Notes under the pieces: model-generated
The model's input: only the letters and a program-made list of their open reading frames with translations
What the model was told of the DNA's origin: nothing
Databases searched by the model: none
Origin: Paenibacillus terrae
Lineage (GTDB): Bacteria; Bacillota; Bacilli; Paenibacillales; Paenibacillaceae
DNA: 62,725 nt
Reading direction: 5' to 3'
Assembly: GCF_000943545.1 (NCBI RefSeq)
Contig: NZ_JTHP01000035.1
Coordinates: 1-62,725, forward strand
Shown here: positions 18,517 through 28,030 of the stretch, one piece after another
Numbering within the stretch: the first letter of the stretch is position 1
Layout of the letters: every line of letters starts with the position of its first letter
Translations under genes and position numbers: made by a program

Positions 18517-19202
18517 ATTACGTCTGGGATTTGCTTATGCGCGCGAGGGAACAGGAGTTAGATGTGAATAGTTTCCGGTTTGTACCCGCTGTTAGCTACT
18601 CCCCGTATATGGAGCTGAGTCTGACCGAGCTGAATACATCCGAGCTGGAGCAGGTGGTGGAAATCAATCCATACTACCGCTTTTATTCTATTTTTCGGGA
18701 CCTGTTTCCGCCGGATGCTGAGGAGTACCTAGAGCTGAGAGAATCGCTGTTCGATATTATGATACATTTTCTGGCAGAAACTGATTTGTATCAAGGCATG
18801 AATCGGCGGGAGTACCATATCCGGTTTGTTCAGCGTGATATCGAGAACGGCATTTTTGGCCCGAAGGTGAGCGAAAGCTTTGCACAGTTAAACCGTGATG
18901 AGCAGGATGCGATTGCCGAAGGATTGCTTCGGCTGTATGAGACGGGGGAAGCTGTACATCTGCTAAAAGAAACGATGCGCCGCGTTTTTCACCGCTCGAT
19001 CATTTATACCAATTGTGAGGAAAAGGACGAATTGCTCATCTATATCGGTCAGGAGGAAACGCAGTTATCACGGATCAAAGCGGATTTAATTCTGGATCTG
19101 TTTCTTCCGGCGCGTTTTACGATTGAGCTGTATTGGACACGTCATTTCGGTATTTTGGAGGCAGACCCGACGATGAAAATAGACGCTATTGCTCTCTATT
19201 AA
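18507..19202 (+). CDS. Conserved protein of the sheath/tube cluster, function unknown
   Basis: 231 aa, soluble, not recognised. The start ATG lies inside the end of the preceding gene (10-nt overlap) next to GAAGGAG, indicating translational coupling. The sequence is rich in aromatic and acidic residues (YYRFYSIFRDLFPPDAEEYL; HIRFVQRDIENGIFGP), mainly helical, and ends with a short beta-like segment. No signal peptide or metal site is visible. The coupling suggests it forms a complex with the preceding 439-aa product. Confidence 0.75.
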   Translation: MAVNYVWDLLMRAREQELDVNSFRFVPAVSYSPYMELSLTELNTSELEQVVEINPYYRFYSIFRDLFPPDAEEYLELRESLFDIMIHFLAETDLYQGMNRREYHIRFVQRDIENGIFGPKVSESFAQLNRDEQDAIAEGLLRLYETGEAVHLLKETMRRVFHRSIIYTNCEEKDELLIYIGQEETQLSRIKADLILDLFLPARFTIELYWTRHFGILEADPTMKIDAIALY

Positions 19203-19233
19203 GGCCAAATGGCAGAGAAAGGACATGTGAACG

Positions 19234-21885
19234 ATGAACGGACCCTATACATACAGGCTGCTTGACCCGCTCACCGATCGAAAAGGCATTCGCTTCACGG
19301 CGAAATACACGCGGGCGGAGCTAGAGCAAATGACGACCTTTCAGTTGCGCGGAATATGCGATAAGGAGCGGCTGGTCGAGGGCTTTGCTAATCGTCTGGC
19401 ACGTGAGGAACTGATCCGCGTGATTCTGCGGTTTCGGAGTGCAGAGGAGCATCTGCTCATCACACGGCCCAACCCCGGCGGCTTCGAGCGCATTGAATCG
19501 GCACTGCGGCGAAATTGGAATGATCGACGGCAGGAGAGCGGCGGTATCCGGGTTCCCGCCAAAATCACGCTGTATCAGGGTGTGCGTACAGGTCGAATGG
19601 ACAATTACCGGATTGAATCCGACTTGCCCTGGCTGAATGCGTCTAATGTGCTACTGGTGAATGCGGTAGGCGACCTGTGCGGTATTTTGAATTTGGTGAA
19701 GGACGAGGGACGGACAGGCGTATATTACCTTTCCCGCCATCTCGACGCTGAACTGCGGGAGACGGCCAACCATAATTACAGTCTGCTGTTTTTGCGAAGA
19801 CAGGAATCGGAATATTTTTATAACCTCTACTATGGAGATAAGCCGATGCTGCCATTGAAGCTTCAAGGCCAACGTATTCCGGTGGCAGAGCTGATCATTC
19901 GCGGTACTGAAACGACAGATGCAGTATTGGCGGTTGATTTTGGCACCTCGAACACCACGGCAGGCGCATATCTGGATAGTTCCTATGTTACTGCCCCGGA
20001 TGCGGGCATGAGCAGTACGGTACGGCTGAATGCGATTAATTATGTGTCCTTCCCCGGCCCGGAGGGAGCAGAGGGGGATTGGATCGAAGTGTTGCCGACC
20101 GCCATTCGTGTCGCGGACTGCTCTAACCCGGAGCATATCGTATACGTATTCGGAGAGGAAGCACTGCGTGGAACGGACGTAGCGGGCAGCCGGGCGACGG
20201 TACTGCGGGGCATCAAGCGCTGGGTCAATGACTATAAGCGAACTGAGGAATTAATGGATGCCGAGGGGAATACGGCGACCGCTTCCCGCAGCGAAATTTT
20301 GGCGGCTTTTATCCGCTATGTGATTGCGACAGCCGAACAGCAATTCAAGTGCCGGTTTCGTAACCTGCATTTTTCGGCACCCGTCAAGCTACAGCCGCAG
20401 TTTATCGAGATGTTTAGCGATATTTTACCGGATTACCGGATTGAAGCAGAGGACGCGCTGGATGAAGGGCTGGCTGTGCTGTACAACACGCTGGCAGACC
20501 AGATGGAACGAGGGACGTTTGCGGACGGTGAGGAATATCAGGCCCTTGTTATTGATTGCGGTGGAGGTACAACGGATTTGTCATCCTGTCGATTCCGTAT
20601 TGAGGATGGACGCATTGCCTATAAGCTTGATATTCACACCACATATGAAAATGGGGATACCAATTTTGGCGGAAACAATCTGACGTATCGGATTATGCAG
20701 TTCATGAAAATTGTGTTTGCAGGCTATTATGCAGCGGAAACGCGATTGCCTGACACCGATATTGATGCCTTGATTGGCATTCCTTCAGGGGATTTGTACC
20801 GCCATGTGGATGAGTTTGGCGTAGATGCTGTGTATGCGGGACTGGAGGAACGTTATCGAGAGGCAGAGGCCATCTTGCCTACGGCGTTCAAACAGTATGA
20901 GCATGCCACACGAGATGAATATCAGCGGGTGCTGAGCAATTTTCATCTATTGTGGAGCGCGGCGGAAAATATGAAAAAGGAATTTTTCTTACGTACAGGT
21001 ATCCTGCGCAGCCGCTTCGAATCGGAGCAGGTATTTTCAGCCGAAAGTGACCTGAACATTGCGGTGATGGATCGTTGGCTGGTTTCAGTCATCGAAAATG
21101 GACGTTTTCGTGACGAATACGGTTTGCCTGATGTGGTGTTCAATATCCGTGAAATACAGCAGCTTCTCAAGGGGGATATCTATAATATTGTACGAAAGTT
21201 TCTGGATGATTTTTATCAGGAGGGGCGCTTGCAGGATTATTCGATTATCAAGCTGACCGGGCAGTCCTGCCGAATTGACGTATTTCGCGAGGCGCTCAAG
21301 GAATTTGTACCGGGGCGCAGCATTGAGTTCCGCCAGAAGGCGGAAGACCTGAGCCGGGTGCCCGAGCTGAAAATGGCCTGTCTGCGCGGCGCTATCCGTT
21401 ATCTGAACGCCAAAAAAATGGGCACGATTGAGCCTGTCATTACCAATCATATTCCGGCCATTCCGTATACCGTCAGCGCATGGACGCATACGGGGCGCGA
21501 GAAGGAACTGATTGCGAGCTTGGAAAGCAACCGCGTGCGCGGCTCTATTTCCAGGCCGTCCCATGCGGCCGAGGTGGAATTTTTCCTGACGGCGAACGGT
21601 GGCAAGCTGCGTCAGCGCCATGTGTACCGCAGTCGGCCAGAAGCCTTTGAGCCGATGCCGTATGAGGAAATCGCCGTGCTGTACGGGCGGGATATTCCGC
21701 AGGATGATACCGACTCTATTCGCAACGGTGAGACGAAATATTTTGTTTTTGCAGGCGACAGCCGTTGGGGCTTTTATGTGGTGCCGATTACCCGCCGGGA
21801 TGAATTGCTGCATCTGGGACCCAAACGCTTTTTTGCCTTCGAAAACGATCTCTCCGAGCTGGATTTCTTTGACGGCACGAAGTAG
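19234..21885 (+). CDS. Hsp70/actin-fold ATPase of the sheath/tube cluster
   Basis: Large (883 aa) cytosolic ATPase. Residues 1-225 form a cluster-specific N-terminal region. An actin/Hsp70-type nucleotide fold follows: phosphate-1 motif VDFGTSNTT (234-242), phosphate-2 motif IDCGGGTTD (440-448) and an adenosine motif around LTGQSCRID (about 673-681). The last 180 residues carry strand-rich segments. No DnaK-type substrate-binding domain or EEVD tail is recognisable. Some annotation pipelines would call this type molecular chaperone or SrfB-like. With a J-protein in the same cluster, an ATP-driven assembly or disassembly role is attractive, in place of the missing ClpV. That is inference. Confidence 0.8.
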   Translation: MNGPYTYRLLDPLTDRKGIRFTAKYTRAELEQMTTFQLRGICDKERLVEGFANRLAREELIRVILRFRSAEEHLLITRPNPGGFERIESALRRNWNDRRQESGGIRVPAKITLYQGVRTGRMDNYRIESDLPWLNASNVLLVNAVGDLCGILNLVKDEGRTGVYYLSRHLDAELRETANHNYSLLFLRRQESEYFYNLYYGDKPMLPLKLQGQRIPVAELIIRGTETTDAVLAVDFGTSNTTAGAYLDSSYVTAPDAGMSSTVRLNAINYVSFPGPEGAEGDWIEVLPTAIRVADCSNPEHIVYVFGEEALRGTDVAGSRATVLRGIKRWVNDYKRTEELMDAEGNTATASRSEILAAFIRYVIATAEQQFKCRFRNLHFSAPVKLQPQFIEMFSDILPDYRIEAEDALDEGLAVLYNTLADQMERGTFADGEEYQALVIDCGGGTTDLSSCRFRIEDGRIAYKLDIHTTYENGDTNFGGNNLTYRIMQFMKIVFAGYYAAETRLPDTDIDALIGIPSGDLYRHVDEFGVDAVYAGLEERYREAEAILPTAFKQYEHATRDEYQRVLSNFHLLWSAAENMKKEFFLRTGILRSRFESEQVFSAESDLNIAVMDRWLVSVIENGRFRDEYGLPDVVFNIREIQQLLKGDIYNIVRKFLDDFYQEGRLQDYSIIKLTGQSCRIDVFREALKEFVPGRSIEFRQKAEDLSRVPELKMACLRGAIRYLNAKKMGTIEPVITNHIPAIPYTVSAWTHTGREKELIASLESNRVRGSISRPSHAAEVEFFLTANGGKLRQRHVYRSRPEAFEPMPYEEIAVLYGRDIPQDDTDSIRNGETKYFVFAGDSRWGFYVVPITRRDELLHLGPKRFFAFENDLSELDFFDGTK

Positions 21886-21989
21886 GACAGGCCAACAGAG
21901 ACAGCACACAGCGCGATACGAAGACACTATGAAGTGCGAAATACCAGGAGACACCGTGGAATAAAAATACAATATATGGAGGATGTAGT

Positions 21990-22502
21990 ATGTTATACGC
22001 AGGTTTTTGGAAACGGGTTTTGGCGAGTATTATCGACAATCTGCTGTTATGGTTCGTATTTATGATTCTGGGTCTGATCTGGTTTGTGATTCAAGCCATT
22101 GGGGACTGGGGGTCTTCTTTGGTGGAAAACTCTTTACTCACAGACGGATCGTCCCCTATTTTTACCATGAAGATGGTTGGACAGACTTTGCTTAATTGGG
22201 GTGCGATGTGGCTGTATCACGCGATTATGGAATCTTCCAAATGCAAAGCCTCCGTGGGCAAACTGGCTCTCGGGATCGTCGTGGTAGATGAGTTTAACCA
22301 GAGGCTCAGCTTTGGACGTGCCAGTGCCCGCCATTGGAGTAAGTTTATATCCGCTATCATTCTGTGCATCGGCTTTATCATGACAGCCTTTACAGCTAGA
22401 AAACAAGCCCTTCACGATCTGATCGCTCGTACCTACGTCGTGGATAAACGCGAGTTGAATCATATCCTGCGTGAGCAGGCCGAGCGGGGAGCCGGGATGT
22501 AA
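21990..22502 (+). CDS. RDD-family membrane protein
   Basis: 170-aa polytopic protein with three to four hydrophobic segments. It shows the RDD signature features: AGFWKRVLASIIDNLLLWF at the N-terminus (Arg-Asp pair), WLYHAIMESSKCKASVGKLA in the middle and QALHDLIARTYVV near the end. RDD proteins are poorly defined small-molecule or ion transporters. It is spaced 104 nt after the ATPase gene with a TGGAGGA ribosome binding site. A membrane anchor for the cluster machinery is possible but cannot be told from the sequence. Confidence 0.85.
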   Translation: MLYAGFWKRVLASIIDNLLLWFVFMILGLIWFVIQAIGDWGSSLVENSLLTDGSSPIFTMKMVGQTLLNWGAMWLYHAIMESSKCKASVGKLALGIVVVDEFNQRLSFGRASARHWSKFISAIILCIGFIMTAFTARKQALHDLIARTYVVDKRELNHILREQAERGAGM

Positions 22503-22562
22503 AGGTAGATAAATAGATCTTAAAATCCTAATGAATCGCAGTTTTCAATCAGGGGGAGCACG

Positions 22563-22718
22563 ATGGATATACGCAGATTTTTAGAAAAGAATTTTCGCCT
22601 GTTTACTGGATTACTCGGAGGAAGTAAAGCTCAGCCCACCGATGATGGAGTTACTGTTCCGCCTCCTGCGCCCGGTGTGAATCGGCTGTCTGTTCCCCTG
22701 AATAAAGAAGAATTGTGA
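22563..22718 (+). CDS. Small proline-containing protein of the sheath/tube cluster (51 aa)
   Basis: A short gene with an excellent ribosome binding site (AGGGGGAG, 22551-22558), ending 13 nt before the next start. The product begins MDIRRFLEKNFRLFTGLLGG (amphipathic helix), followed by a proline-rich middle (VTVPPPAPGVNRLSVPL). No known family is recognised. It is tightly packed with the following 258-aa gene, which suggests a shared function. Confidence 0.65.
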   Translation: MDIRRFLEKNFRLFTGLLGGSKAQPTDDGVTVPPPAPGVNRLSVPLNKEEL

Positions 22719-22731
22719 AAGGAGGGAAACC

Positions 22732-23508
22732 ATGTTAACCCATATCGTTCCGAAGTTTGAGAAAGGCCGTATTCTTAAAACCGAGATGCTGGAAAATCTG
22801 CGAGATTATCCTCGCAGTTTTCTGGATATCCGGTATCAGGATTATTCGGATGGCATTATTACCGGGATGAACGTCACTGTCGGGGAGCATACGCTGACCA
22901 TTGGCAGAGGCATTGTAAAGCACAAGGGCAGGCTGTACCTGCTGGAGCAAGAGGAGGAAGTGCCATATAAGGCTATGGGGCGGCTGTCGGTGTTGAAGCT
23001 GCTATTTATGGAACAAACGGATCGACCGGATTTCACTGTTCATCATGCGGATATTGTGCTGGAGGATGAGCCAGAGATGGGTCTGGATGAGCTGGAGCTG
23101 GGCAGGTTTAAGCTCAAAGATGGAGCCGTGCTTCGCTCGGATTATCAGGATTTTGCTGATATGGCTACCGAATTCAATACATGGAGCGATATCCATGCTC
23201 CCTTTGCAGGCTTGCATCAAAGTACATTGCGCCCGGAAACGATGCGGTATTTTGCATCCGAGCTGCTTAAAAGTGGCGCAACCGATCCGATGGATTGTAT
23301 GTTTGCGCTCATGTGCCTGAACCTGGAAGCTGTGGACAGAGAATCTATCCAGCATTACATTGCAAACCGAAGCGGTGCGGAATACAGAGACTATTCCCAG
23401 GTACAGCTACACAGACAGTTAGTTCTTATTCTAGAAGGCGCTGGACGAGGGAAACGTACAGCAGGTCGCTGGCAAGGCGGCGGAGCCGGACGGATGATTG
23501 TGGATTAG
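22732..23508 (+). CDS. Phage appendage/baseplate-like protein of the sheath/tube cluster
   Basis: 258 aa. The first 150 residues look like the N-terminal beta domain of phage receptor-binding or TssK-type proteins: KFEKGRILKTEMLENLRDYP, DGIITGMNVTVGEHTLTIG, GRGIVKHKGRLYLLEQE, then a strand-rich section ending GRFKLKDGA. The C-terminal 100 residues are helical with a glycine- and arginine-rich end (GRGKRTAGRWQGGGAGR). This is a pattern match, not a search. GGAGGG precedes the ATG, 13 nt after the 51-aa gene. It is the last gene of the cluster; no terminator is obvious immediately after it. Confidence 0.6.
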   Translation: MLTHIVPKFEKGRILKTEMLENLRDYPRSFLDIRYQDYSDGIITGMNVTVGEHTLTIGRGIVKHKGRLYLLEQEEEVPYKAMGRLSVLKLLFMEQTDRPDFTVHHADIVLEDEPEMGLDELELGRFKLKDGAVLRSDYQDFADMATEFNTWSDIHAPFAGLHQSTLRPETMRYFASELLKSGATDPMDCMFALMCLNLEAVDRESIQHYIANRSGAEYRDYSQVQLHRQLVLILEGAGRGKRTAGRWQGGGAGRMIVD

Positions 23509-23876
23509 TCTCAAAATTCGACAAGCCCCCAATATGGAAGTAGGATGCTTTAATGTATTATTTTAAACAAAAATTTACATATGTCCAAAATTAGGAATAA
23601 AGTCACTGAGACTATAGACACTCGTTTGATGAATTGAAACTTCCTTTATTTGCGAAAAATCGACATTCATTTTGACAGAGGTAGATGTGTTGAAGGGAGT
23701 TATAAGTAAATGGAGTTGCCGTATCAACGAACTAGGCCCCGTGAATCAGCTGTTTTTTGTTTATTTTACTTGTTACAATAAAACCATTAAACGACCGTAT
23801 CCTTTTGATATGTAATTCCGTCTACCTCAATGAAACACTCAAACTCAAATGGACTGAACAAAGGGGGGCCCCATAT
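23509..23876. other. Intergenic region, nothing definite
   Basis: 368 nt, A+T-rich. It contains isolated -35-like TTGACA (about 23672) and TATAAG words at poor spacing. No gene, convincing terminator or repeat is seen. Confidence 0.4.
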
Positions 23877-24650
23877 ATGGCCTTTGTGATATCCGAACGG
23901 ATGAAAAATGAATCTTCCCACTCTAAGGGAAATGAACCATTCCAAAAAGTACTTCCTGCGTTGTATCGCTACTGTCTTTCGTTGACAGGCTCCACATGTG
24001 ATGCGGAGGATTTGGCGCAGGCGACTTTGCTGCATATGCTGCAATCTGAGAAAAAACTGCATGATCTGGAAAATGGCGAGGCGTATTTAATCCGTTCCGC
24101 GCGGAATCGTTGGATTGATGATATTCGCAGGCAAAATGCTCAAAAGCGTCTGCCTGCGCCTGGTGAAGGAGATTATACGCGAAAGTATGATGAGCCTTCT
24201 CATTGTTATGAAGAAAATTACACACCAGATTTGGAACTGGCGCTTCAATATTTAATGACACATGTATCAACATGGCAGCGGACCATCTTGGTGCTGCGGG
24301 ATGTATGGGGCTATACGGCGTCAGAAACGGCAGAGATGCTGAATACGACGGAGGGTGCGGTAAAAGCGGCCTTAAGCCGGGCCCGCGCTTTGCTTGCCCA
24401 GAAGCACAAAGAGGGAAATGGGCTGGAGTCTGTAACCCTACCTGAGCATGAAAAGGAGCGGGAATGGCTTAAGGCTTATTTGGCGGCCTTTCGTGCAGGA
24501 GACGCACAACGCTGGATTGCGCTTGGCTTGAACGATATGGCTGAGCCAATAGCGATTGCCGGATCTGTGCTGTATCAGAGCTTTTATTCTTCCGGCGCTC
24601 AAATGAACTCTAATCCTTCCCATGACATGCAGGCTAGGATGGCCGCTTAA
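23877..24650 (+). CDS. Sigma-70 family RNA polymerase sigma factor (ECF-like)
   Basis: Transcription initiation factor, 257 aa. Region 2 is at about 25-95 ([49 protein letters not shown]). Region 4 is at about 135-185 ([40 protein letters not shown]). A C-terminal extension of about 70 aa recalls the SnoaL-type tails of some ECF factors, though weakly. ATG 23877 is chosen for the AAGGGGGG site; the frame is open further upstream without one. It ends 20 nt before a clpP paralogue, so the two probably form an operon. No anti-sigma factor is adjacent. Confidence 0.85.
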   Translation: MAFVISERMKNESSHSKGNEPFQKVLPALYRYCLSLTGSTCDAEDLAQATLLHMLQSEKKLHDLENGEAYLIRSARNRWIDDIRRQNAQKRLPAPGEGDYTRKYDEPSHCYEENYTPDLELALQYLMTHVSTWQRTILVLRDVWGYTASETAEMLNTTEGAVKAALSRARALLAQKHKEGNGLESVTLPEHEKEREWLKAYLAAFRAGDAQRWIALGLNDMAEPIAIAGSVLYQSFYSSGAQMNSNPSHDMQARMAA

Positions 24651-24670
24651 CAAGAGGGGAGTTTTGGCAA

Positions 24671-25252
24671 ATGAGCACCATTCCTTATGTAATTGAGCAA
24701 ACGAGTCGCGGAGAGCGAAGCTATGATATTTATTCCCGGCTATTAAAGGATCGCATCATTATGGTATCGGGCGAGATTGAGGATCATATGGCAAATGTCA
24801 TTGTAGCGCAACTGCTGCATCTTACCGCCGAGGACTCCGAGAAGGACATACAGATGTATATTAACAGTCCGGGCGGGTCCATTTCAGCGGGGTTTGCCAT
24901 TTATGATACGATGCAATTTGTGAAAAATGATATATCTACCATATGCACAGGCATGGCAGCGAGCTTTGGTACGATTTTGCTGACCGGAGGCACGAAGGGC
25001 AAGCGGATGGCGCTGCCCAACAGTGAGATTATGATTCACCAGCCGTTGGGCGGAGCCAAGGGCCAAGCATCGGATGTGCTGATTTACGCCGAGCGTCTGA
25101 TCAAGAGCCGGAAACAGTTGAACCGTATTTTGGCAGATCATACCGGGCAACCGCTGAAGCGTGTGGAAAAAGATACCGATAGAGATCACTTCCTTACGGC
25201 TGAGGAAGCGGTAGCATATGGCTTGGTGGATCAAATCGTTACTCGGATCTAG
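24671..25252 (+). CDS. clpP: ATP-dependent Clp protease proteolytic subunit, ClpP paralogue
   Basis: Serine peptidase that forms the 14-subunit Clp chamber. The 193-aa product keeps the catalytic Ser in GMAASFGT, the His in MIHQPLGG, the Asp in the DTDRDHF segment, and the YINSPGGSI strand. It starts like housekeeping ClpP ([20 protein letters not shown]) but differs at usually invariant places, for example [11 protein letters not shown] where ClpP1 normally has GMAASMGAFLL. This and the operon-like link to a sigma factor suggest an accessory ClpP rather than the main one. The AGAGGGG site lies upstream of the ATG. Confidence 0.88.
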   Translation: MSTIPYVIEQTSRGERSYDIYSRLLKDRIIMVSGEIEDHMANVIVAQLLHLTAEDSEKDIQMYINSPGGSISAGFAIYDTMQFVKNDISTICTGMAASFGTILLTGGTKGKRMALPNSEIMIHQPLGGAKGQASDVLIYAERLIKSRKQLNRILADHTGQPLKRVEKDTDRDHFLTAEEAVAYGLVDQIVTRI

Positions 25253-25312
25253 CCTTTATTGAAAATTTTATGCAATCCCTCGCTAATTCTGCAATAATTC
25301 AAGGTTTGTTCA

Positions 25313-25341
25313 TTGCAATTTCAAAACAATAGGTTTATAAT
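25313..25341 (+). promoter_or_regulatory. Sigma-A promoter of the 84-aa gene
   Basis: TTGCAA (25313-25318), 17 nt, TATAAT (25336-25341), about 100 nt upstream of the ATG at 25443. Confidence 0.7.
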
Positions 25342-25442
25342 TTCAAACGGATTCAAAGGGGCTTATCCCGGAATCCATGGGAATTCATCCTATCTGAGCT
25401 TGCGTGTGCATGCTCAAATAAGAATTAAGCGAGGGATTTACA

Positions 25443-25697
25443 ATGAAAACCTGCTGCACCATCCAGGTAGACGAAGACAGTTTAGTTATTGATTTGCCGG
25501 AAGAAGGAACCACGCTGGACTCCCTGCTCGGTGATATTGAGAGCTGTGGTGGAAGTGAAGAGCCTTGGCTGCAACTGATCGACAAGGTAATGGGCAACTC
25601 ATCTGAGACTATACTGACAGGTCAAGTGACGGATGGCGGCGATACGAAGGAAGATCAGACGATCAAAAAACCTCAGGCAACCGCTCAGGGGGAATAG
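25443..25697 (+). CDS. Small hypothetical protein (84 aa)
   Basis: Acidic 84-aa protein, not recognised. The N-terminus MKTCCTIQVDEDSLVIDL has adjacent cysteines and a beta-like pattern; the C-terminus is polar and probably disordered. The gene is supported by its own sigma-A promoter (25313-25341), a GAGGG ribosome binding site and a strong terminator at 25759-25807, so it is a genuine monocistronic unit. Confidence 0.65.
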   Translation: MKTCCTIQVDEDSLVIDLPEEGTTLDSLLGDIESCGGSEEPWLQLIDKVMGNSSETILTGQVTDGGDTKEDQTIKKPQATAQGE

Positions 25698-25758
25698 GCA
25701 GATCATACGTTAATACGATATTTTTAACACGATCCGATTCACATACATGATCATGTAT

Positions 25759-25807
25759 AAGACTGCTATACCGGGCCGAAGGGCATGGGGGAGCAGTCTT
25801 TTTTTTA
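25759..25807 (+). terminator. Terminator after the 84-aa gene
   Basis: AAGACTGCT pairs with AGCAGTCTT around a 24-nt GC-rich loop, followed by a T8 run. Confidence 0.85.
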
Positions 25808-26092
25808 GGCTTTTTAGAAGTTTTAGGATCCTTTTTCGTAGTGGCAAAATTCGTCAAATTTCGCAATTTTCAGGTGGGTCTTTTGTCCCGAAACCGTGAC
25901 TTCCTGTTCATTTTCCACCATAAAGTCGAAATATAACATGGAACTAACTATAATAGTAGTAACATCCATATACAGGTAAGTGACACCTAATGTTGGACCT
26001 GATCCTCTTGCTGTATAAAGGAGGGGAGCAAAAAGGCGGAGAACAACGTACTGATAAGCTTATCCACTTTATTAAAAGGAAGGAATGTGTAA
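25808..26092 (+). promoter_or_regulatory. Upstream region of the endoglucanase gene
   Basis: 285 nt, A+T-rich. No perfect sigma-A promoter is seen. The ribosome binding site AAAGGAAGG lies just before the ATG at 26093. Confidence 0.3.
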
Positions 26093-27706
26093 ATGATGAA
26101 TGGGCAATGGGTCCTGCCAAGGATCGCAAAAAGAGTAGCGGTGATGTTAACGGCGGTATTACTGTTGACGTTAACGAACGGATTTAACTGGAATGCGCAG
26201 ACCGCAGAGGCTGCCGGGACAACTCCCGTGGAGCGTTACGGACAACTTTCAGTGAAGAATGGTAAGCTGGTGGATAAAACCGGGAAGCCTGTGCAGCTCA
26301 AAGGGATCAGCTCTCATGGTGTCCAATGGTTTGGGGATCTGGTGAATGAGGACTCGATGAAATGGCTGCGGGACGACTGGGGCATTTCCGTGTTCCGGGT
26401 TGCGCTATACACCGAGGAAGATGGTTATATTGCCAATCCTTCATTAAAAAATAAAGTGAAGGAAGCCATTGAAGCAGCACAGAAGCTGGGATTATACGTT
26501 ATTATTGACTGGCACATTCTCTCGGATGGTGATCCGAACATTCATAAAAATGAAGCCAAGGCTTTCTTTAATGAATTTGCAACTCAGTATGGGAATTTGC
26601 CAAACGTGATCTACGAGCTTGCCAACGAACCGAACGGGAACGTGAACTGGAACAACCAAATTCGTCCTTATGCGTTGGAGGTATCCCAGGTTATTCGAGC
26701 CAAGGACCCGGACAATATTATTATTGCAGGTACAGGCATGTGGAGTCAGGATGTACACGATGCAGCAGATAACCCACTTCCAGACAAAAATACGCTGTAC
26801 ACCGTGCATTTCTATGCGGGTACGCACGGACAATACCTGCGGGATCGCGTCGATTACGCGCTGAACAAGGGCGTGGGCATATTTGCTACGGAATGGGGAA
26901 CCAGTGATGCTTCGGGTAACGGGGGGCCGTTCCTGAATGAGTCTAAGGTATGGACAGATTTCCTGGCTAGTCGTGGAATCAGTTGGGCAAACTGGTCGTT
27001 GGCCGATAAAAATGAAACCTCTGCTGCGCTTTTACCTGGCGCTAACCGTAAAGGGGGATGGCCTGATTCACAATTGTCAGCTTCTGGTAAATTCGTAAAA
27101 CAAGCCATTCTGGAAGGCTCCAACAACAATAATGGAGGCGGAAACAATGGTGGTGACAGTGGCGAAGATGGTAACAATGGTGGGAATAACAGTGGTGGAA
27201 ACAACGGCGGCGATAACGGCAACGGAGGAAGCACACCAGGCGGAGACGATCAAGGGATTGTGCTTCAATATCGCACCGGAGACACGAATACCAAGGATAA
27301 CGCAATCCGTCCTGAATTTAATATCAAAAACACAGGGAAAACAGCTGTCAAGCTGAGTGATTTGAAAATTCGCTACTATTACACAGATGAAAGCAAACAG
27401 GGTCAGCAATTTTTTGTAGACTGGGCCAAGGTTGGAAATGAAAAGGTAAAAGCGACTTTTGTAACATTGCCAGAGCCGAAGGCCAAGGCTGATAAATATG
27501 TGGAAATTTCATTTAATGATGGAACAGGTACTATTCAGCCCGGCGGGGAAAGCGGAGAAATTCAACCCCGTATCCATGCTGGGAACTGGAGCAATTTTGA
27601 TGAAACCAACGATTATTCGTATGGTGCCAGCCAAACTGCTTTCGCAAACTGGGACCGTGCAACCGTTTATCAACAGGGCAAGCTGGTATGGGGTATAGAG
27701 CCTTAA
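26093..27706 (+). CDS. Secreted GH5 endoglucanase with C-terminal CBM3
   Basis: Extracellular cellulase that cleaves internal beta-1,4-glucan bonds, 537 aa. Signal peptide at about 1-41 ending TAEAA. GH5 subfamily-2-like catalytic domain at about 48-340 with the acid/base Glu179 in YELANEPNG and nucleophile Glu267 in FATEWGT; VIIDWHI is also typical. A Gly/Asn-rich linker of about 45 residues ([17 protein letters not shown] and continuing) leads to a family 3 cellulose-binding module (about 385-537; [12 protein letters not shown], then [19 protein letters not shown]). Length and order match Bacillus and Paenibacillus EglS-type enzymes. It is monocistronic. Confidence 0.95.
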   Translation: MMNGQWVLPRIAKRVAVMLTAVLLLTLTNGFNWNAQTAEAAGTTPVERYGQLSVKNGKLVDKTGKPVQLKGISSHGVQWFGDLVNEDSMKWLRDDWGISVFRVALYTEEDGYIANPSLKNKVKEAIEAAQKLGLYVIIDWHILSDGDPNIHKNEAKAFFNEFATQYGNLPNVIYELANEPNGNVNWNNQIRPYALEVSQVIRAKDPDNIIIAGTGMWSQDVHDAADNPLPDKNTLYTVHFYAGTHGQYLRDRVDYALNKGVGIFATEWGTSDASGNGGPFLNESKVWTDFLASRGISWANWSLADKNETSAALLPGANRKGGWPDSQLSASGKFVKQAILEGSNNNNGGGNNGGDSGEDGNNGGNNSGGNNGGDNGNGGSTPGGDDQGIVLQYRTGDTNTKDNAIRPEFNIKNTGKTAVKLSDLKIRYYYTDESKQGQQFFVDWAKVGNEKVKATFVTLPEPKAKADKYVEISFNDGTGTIQPGGESGEIQPRIHAGNWSNFDETNDYSYGASQTAFANWDRATVYQQGKLVWGIEP

Positions 27707-27947
27707 GGCACAACAGGGATCATGCCCGGAATGAGTAAAGAACATGGGACTTTTGGGTCCATACTTTTCAATATTGGATTATAGAGTATGCGCCTTTGGT
27801 ATATGGGTACTGGAACTTTAGGAGGGCGATTTCAGAACTTTGGTTCCGGTGTTCATACTACTAAAGTACCATATTATATTCGACTTTAGTGGTGCTTGAA
27901 CTACTTCCATAGCACAGAGGGCTTGGTCCTAATGGACCGCCCCTTAA
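27707..27947 (+). other. Structured non-coding stretch after the endoglucanase gene
   Basis: About 240 nt with several short complementary words, for example GGGC-GGTCC pairing with GGACC-GCCC near 27919-27943 without a T run. No open frame and no known riboswitch consensus was recognised; the region ends at the terminator at 27948. Confidence 0.3.
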
Positions 27948-27996
27948 CAAAGAACCCCCGTGTTTGCCATTACAGGCAGGCGGGGGTTCTTTGCGT
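27948..27996. terminator. Terminator between endoglucanase and luciferase-like genes
   Basis: AAAGAACCCCCG pairs perfectly with CGGGGGTTCTTT across a 20-nt loop; it can serve both convergent genes. Confidence 0.85.
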
Positions 27997-28030
27997 TTTC
28001 AAATATCGGTGTTTCTAGGTTCAATCGTGT

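Noticed and set aside
24671..25252. ClpP as part of the sheath/tube cluster
   Set aside because: It follows a sigma factor after a 368-nt gap from the cluster, and ClpP is not a known component of contractile systems.
27707..27947. Possible cyclic-di-GMP or other riboswitch
   Set aside because: None of the conserved riboswitch core words I know is present, and the stretch is downstream, not upstream, of a gene.
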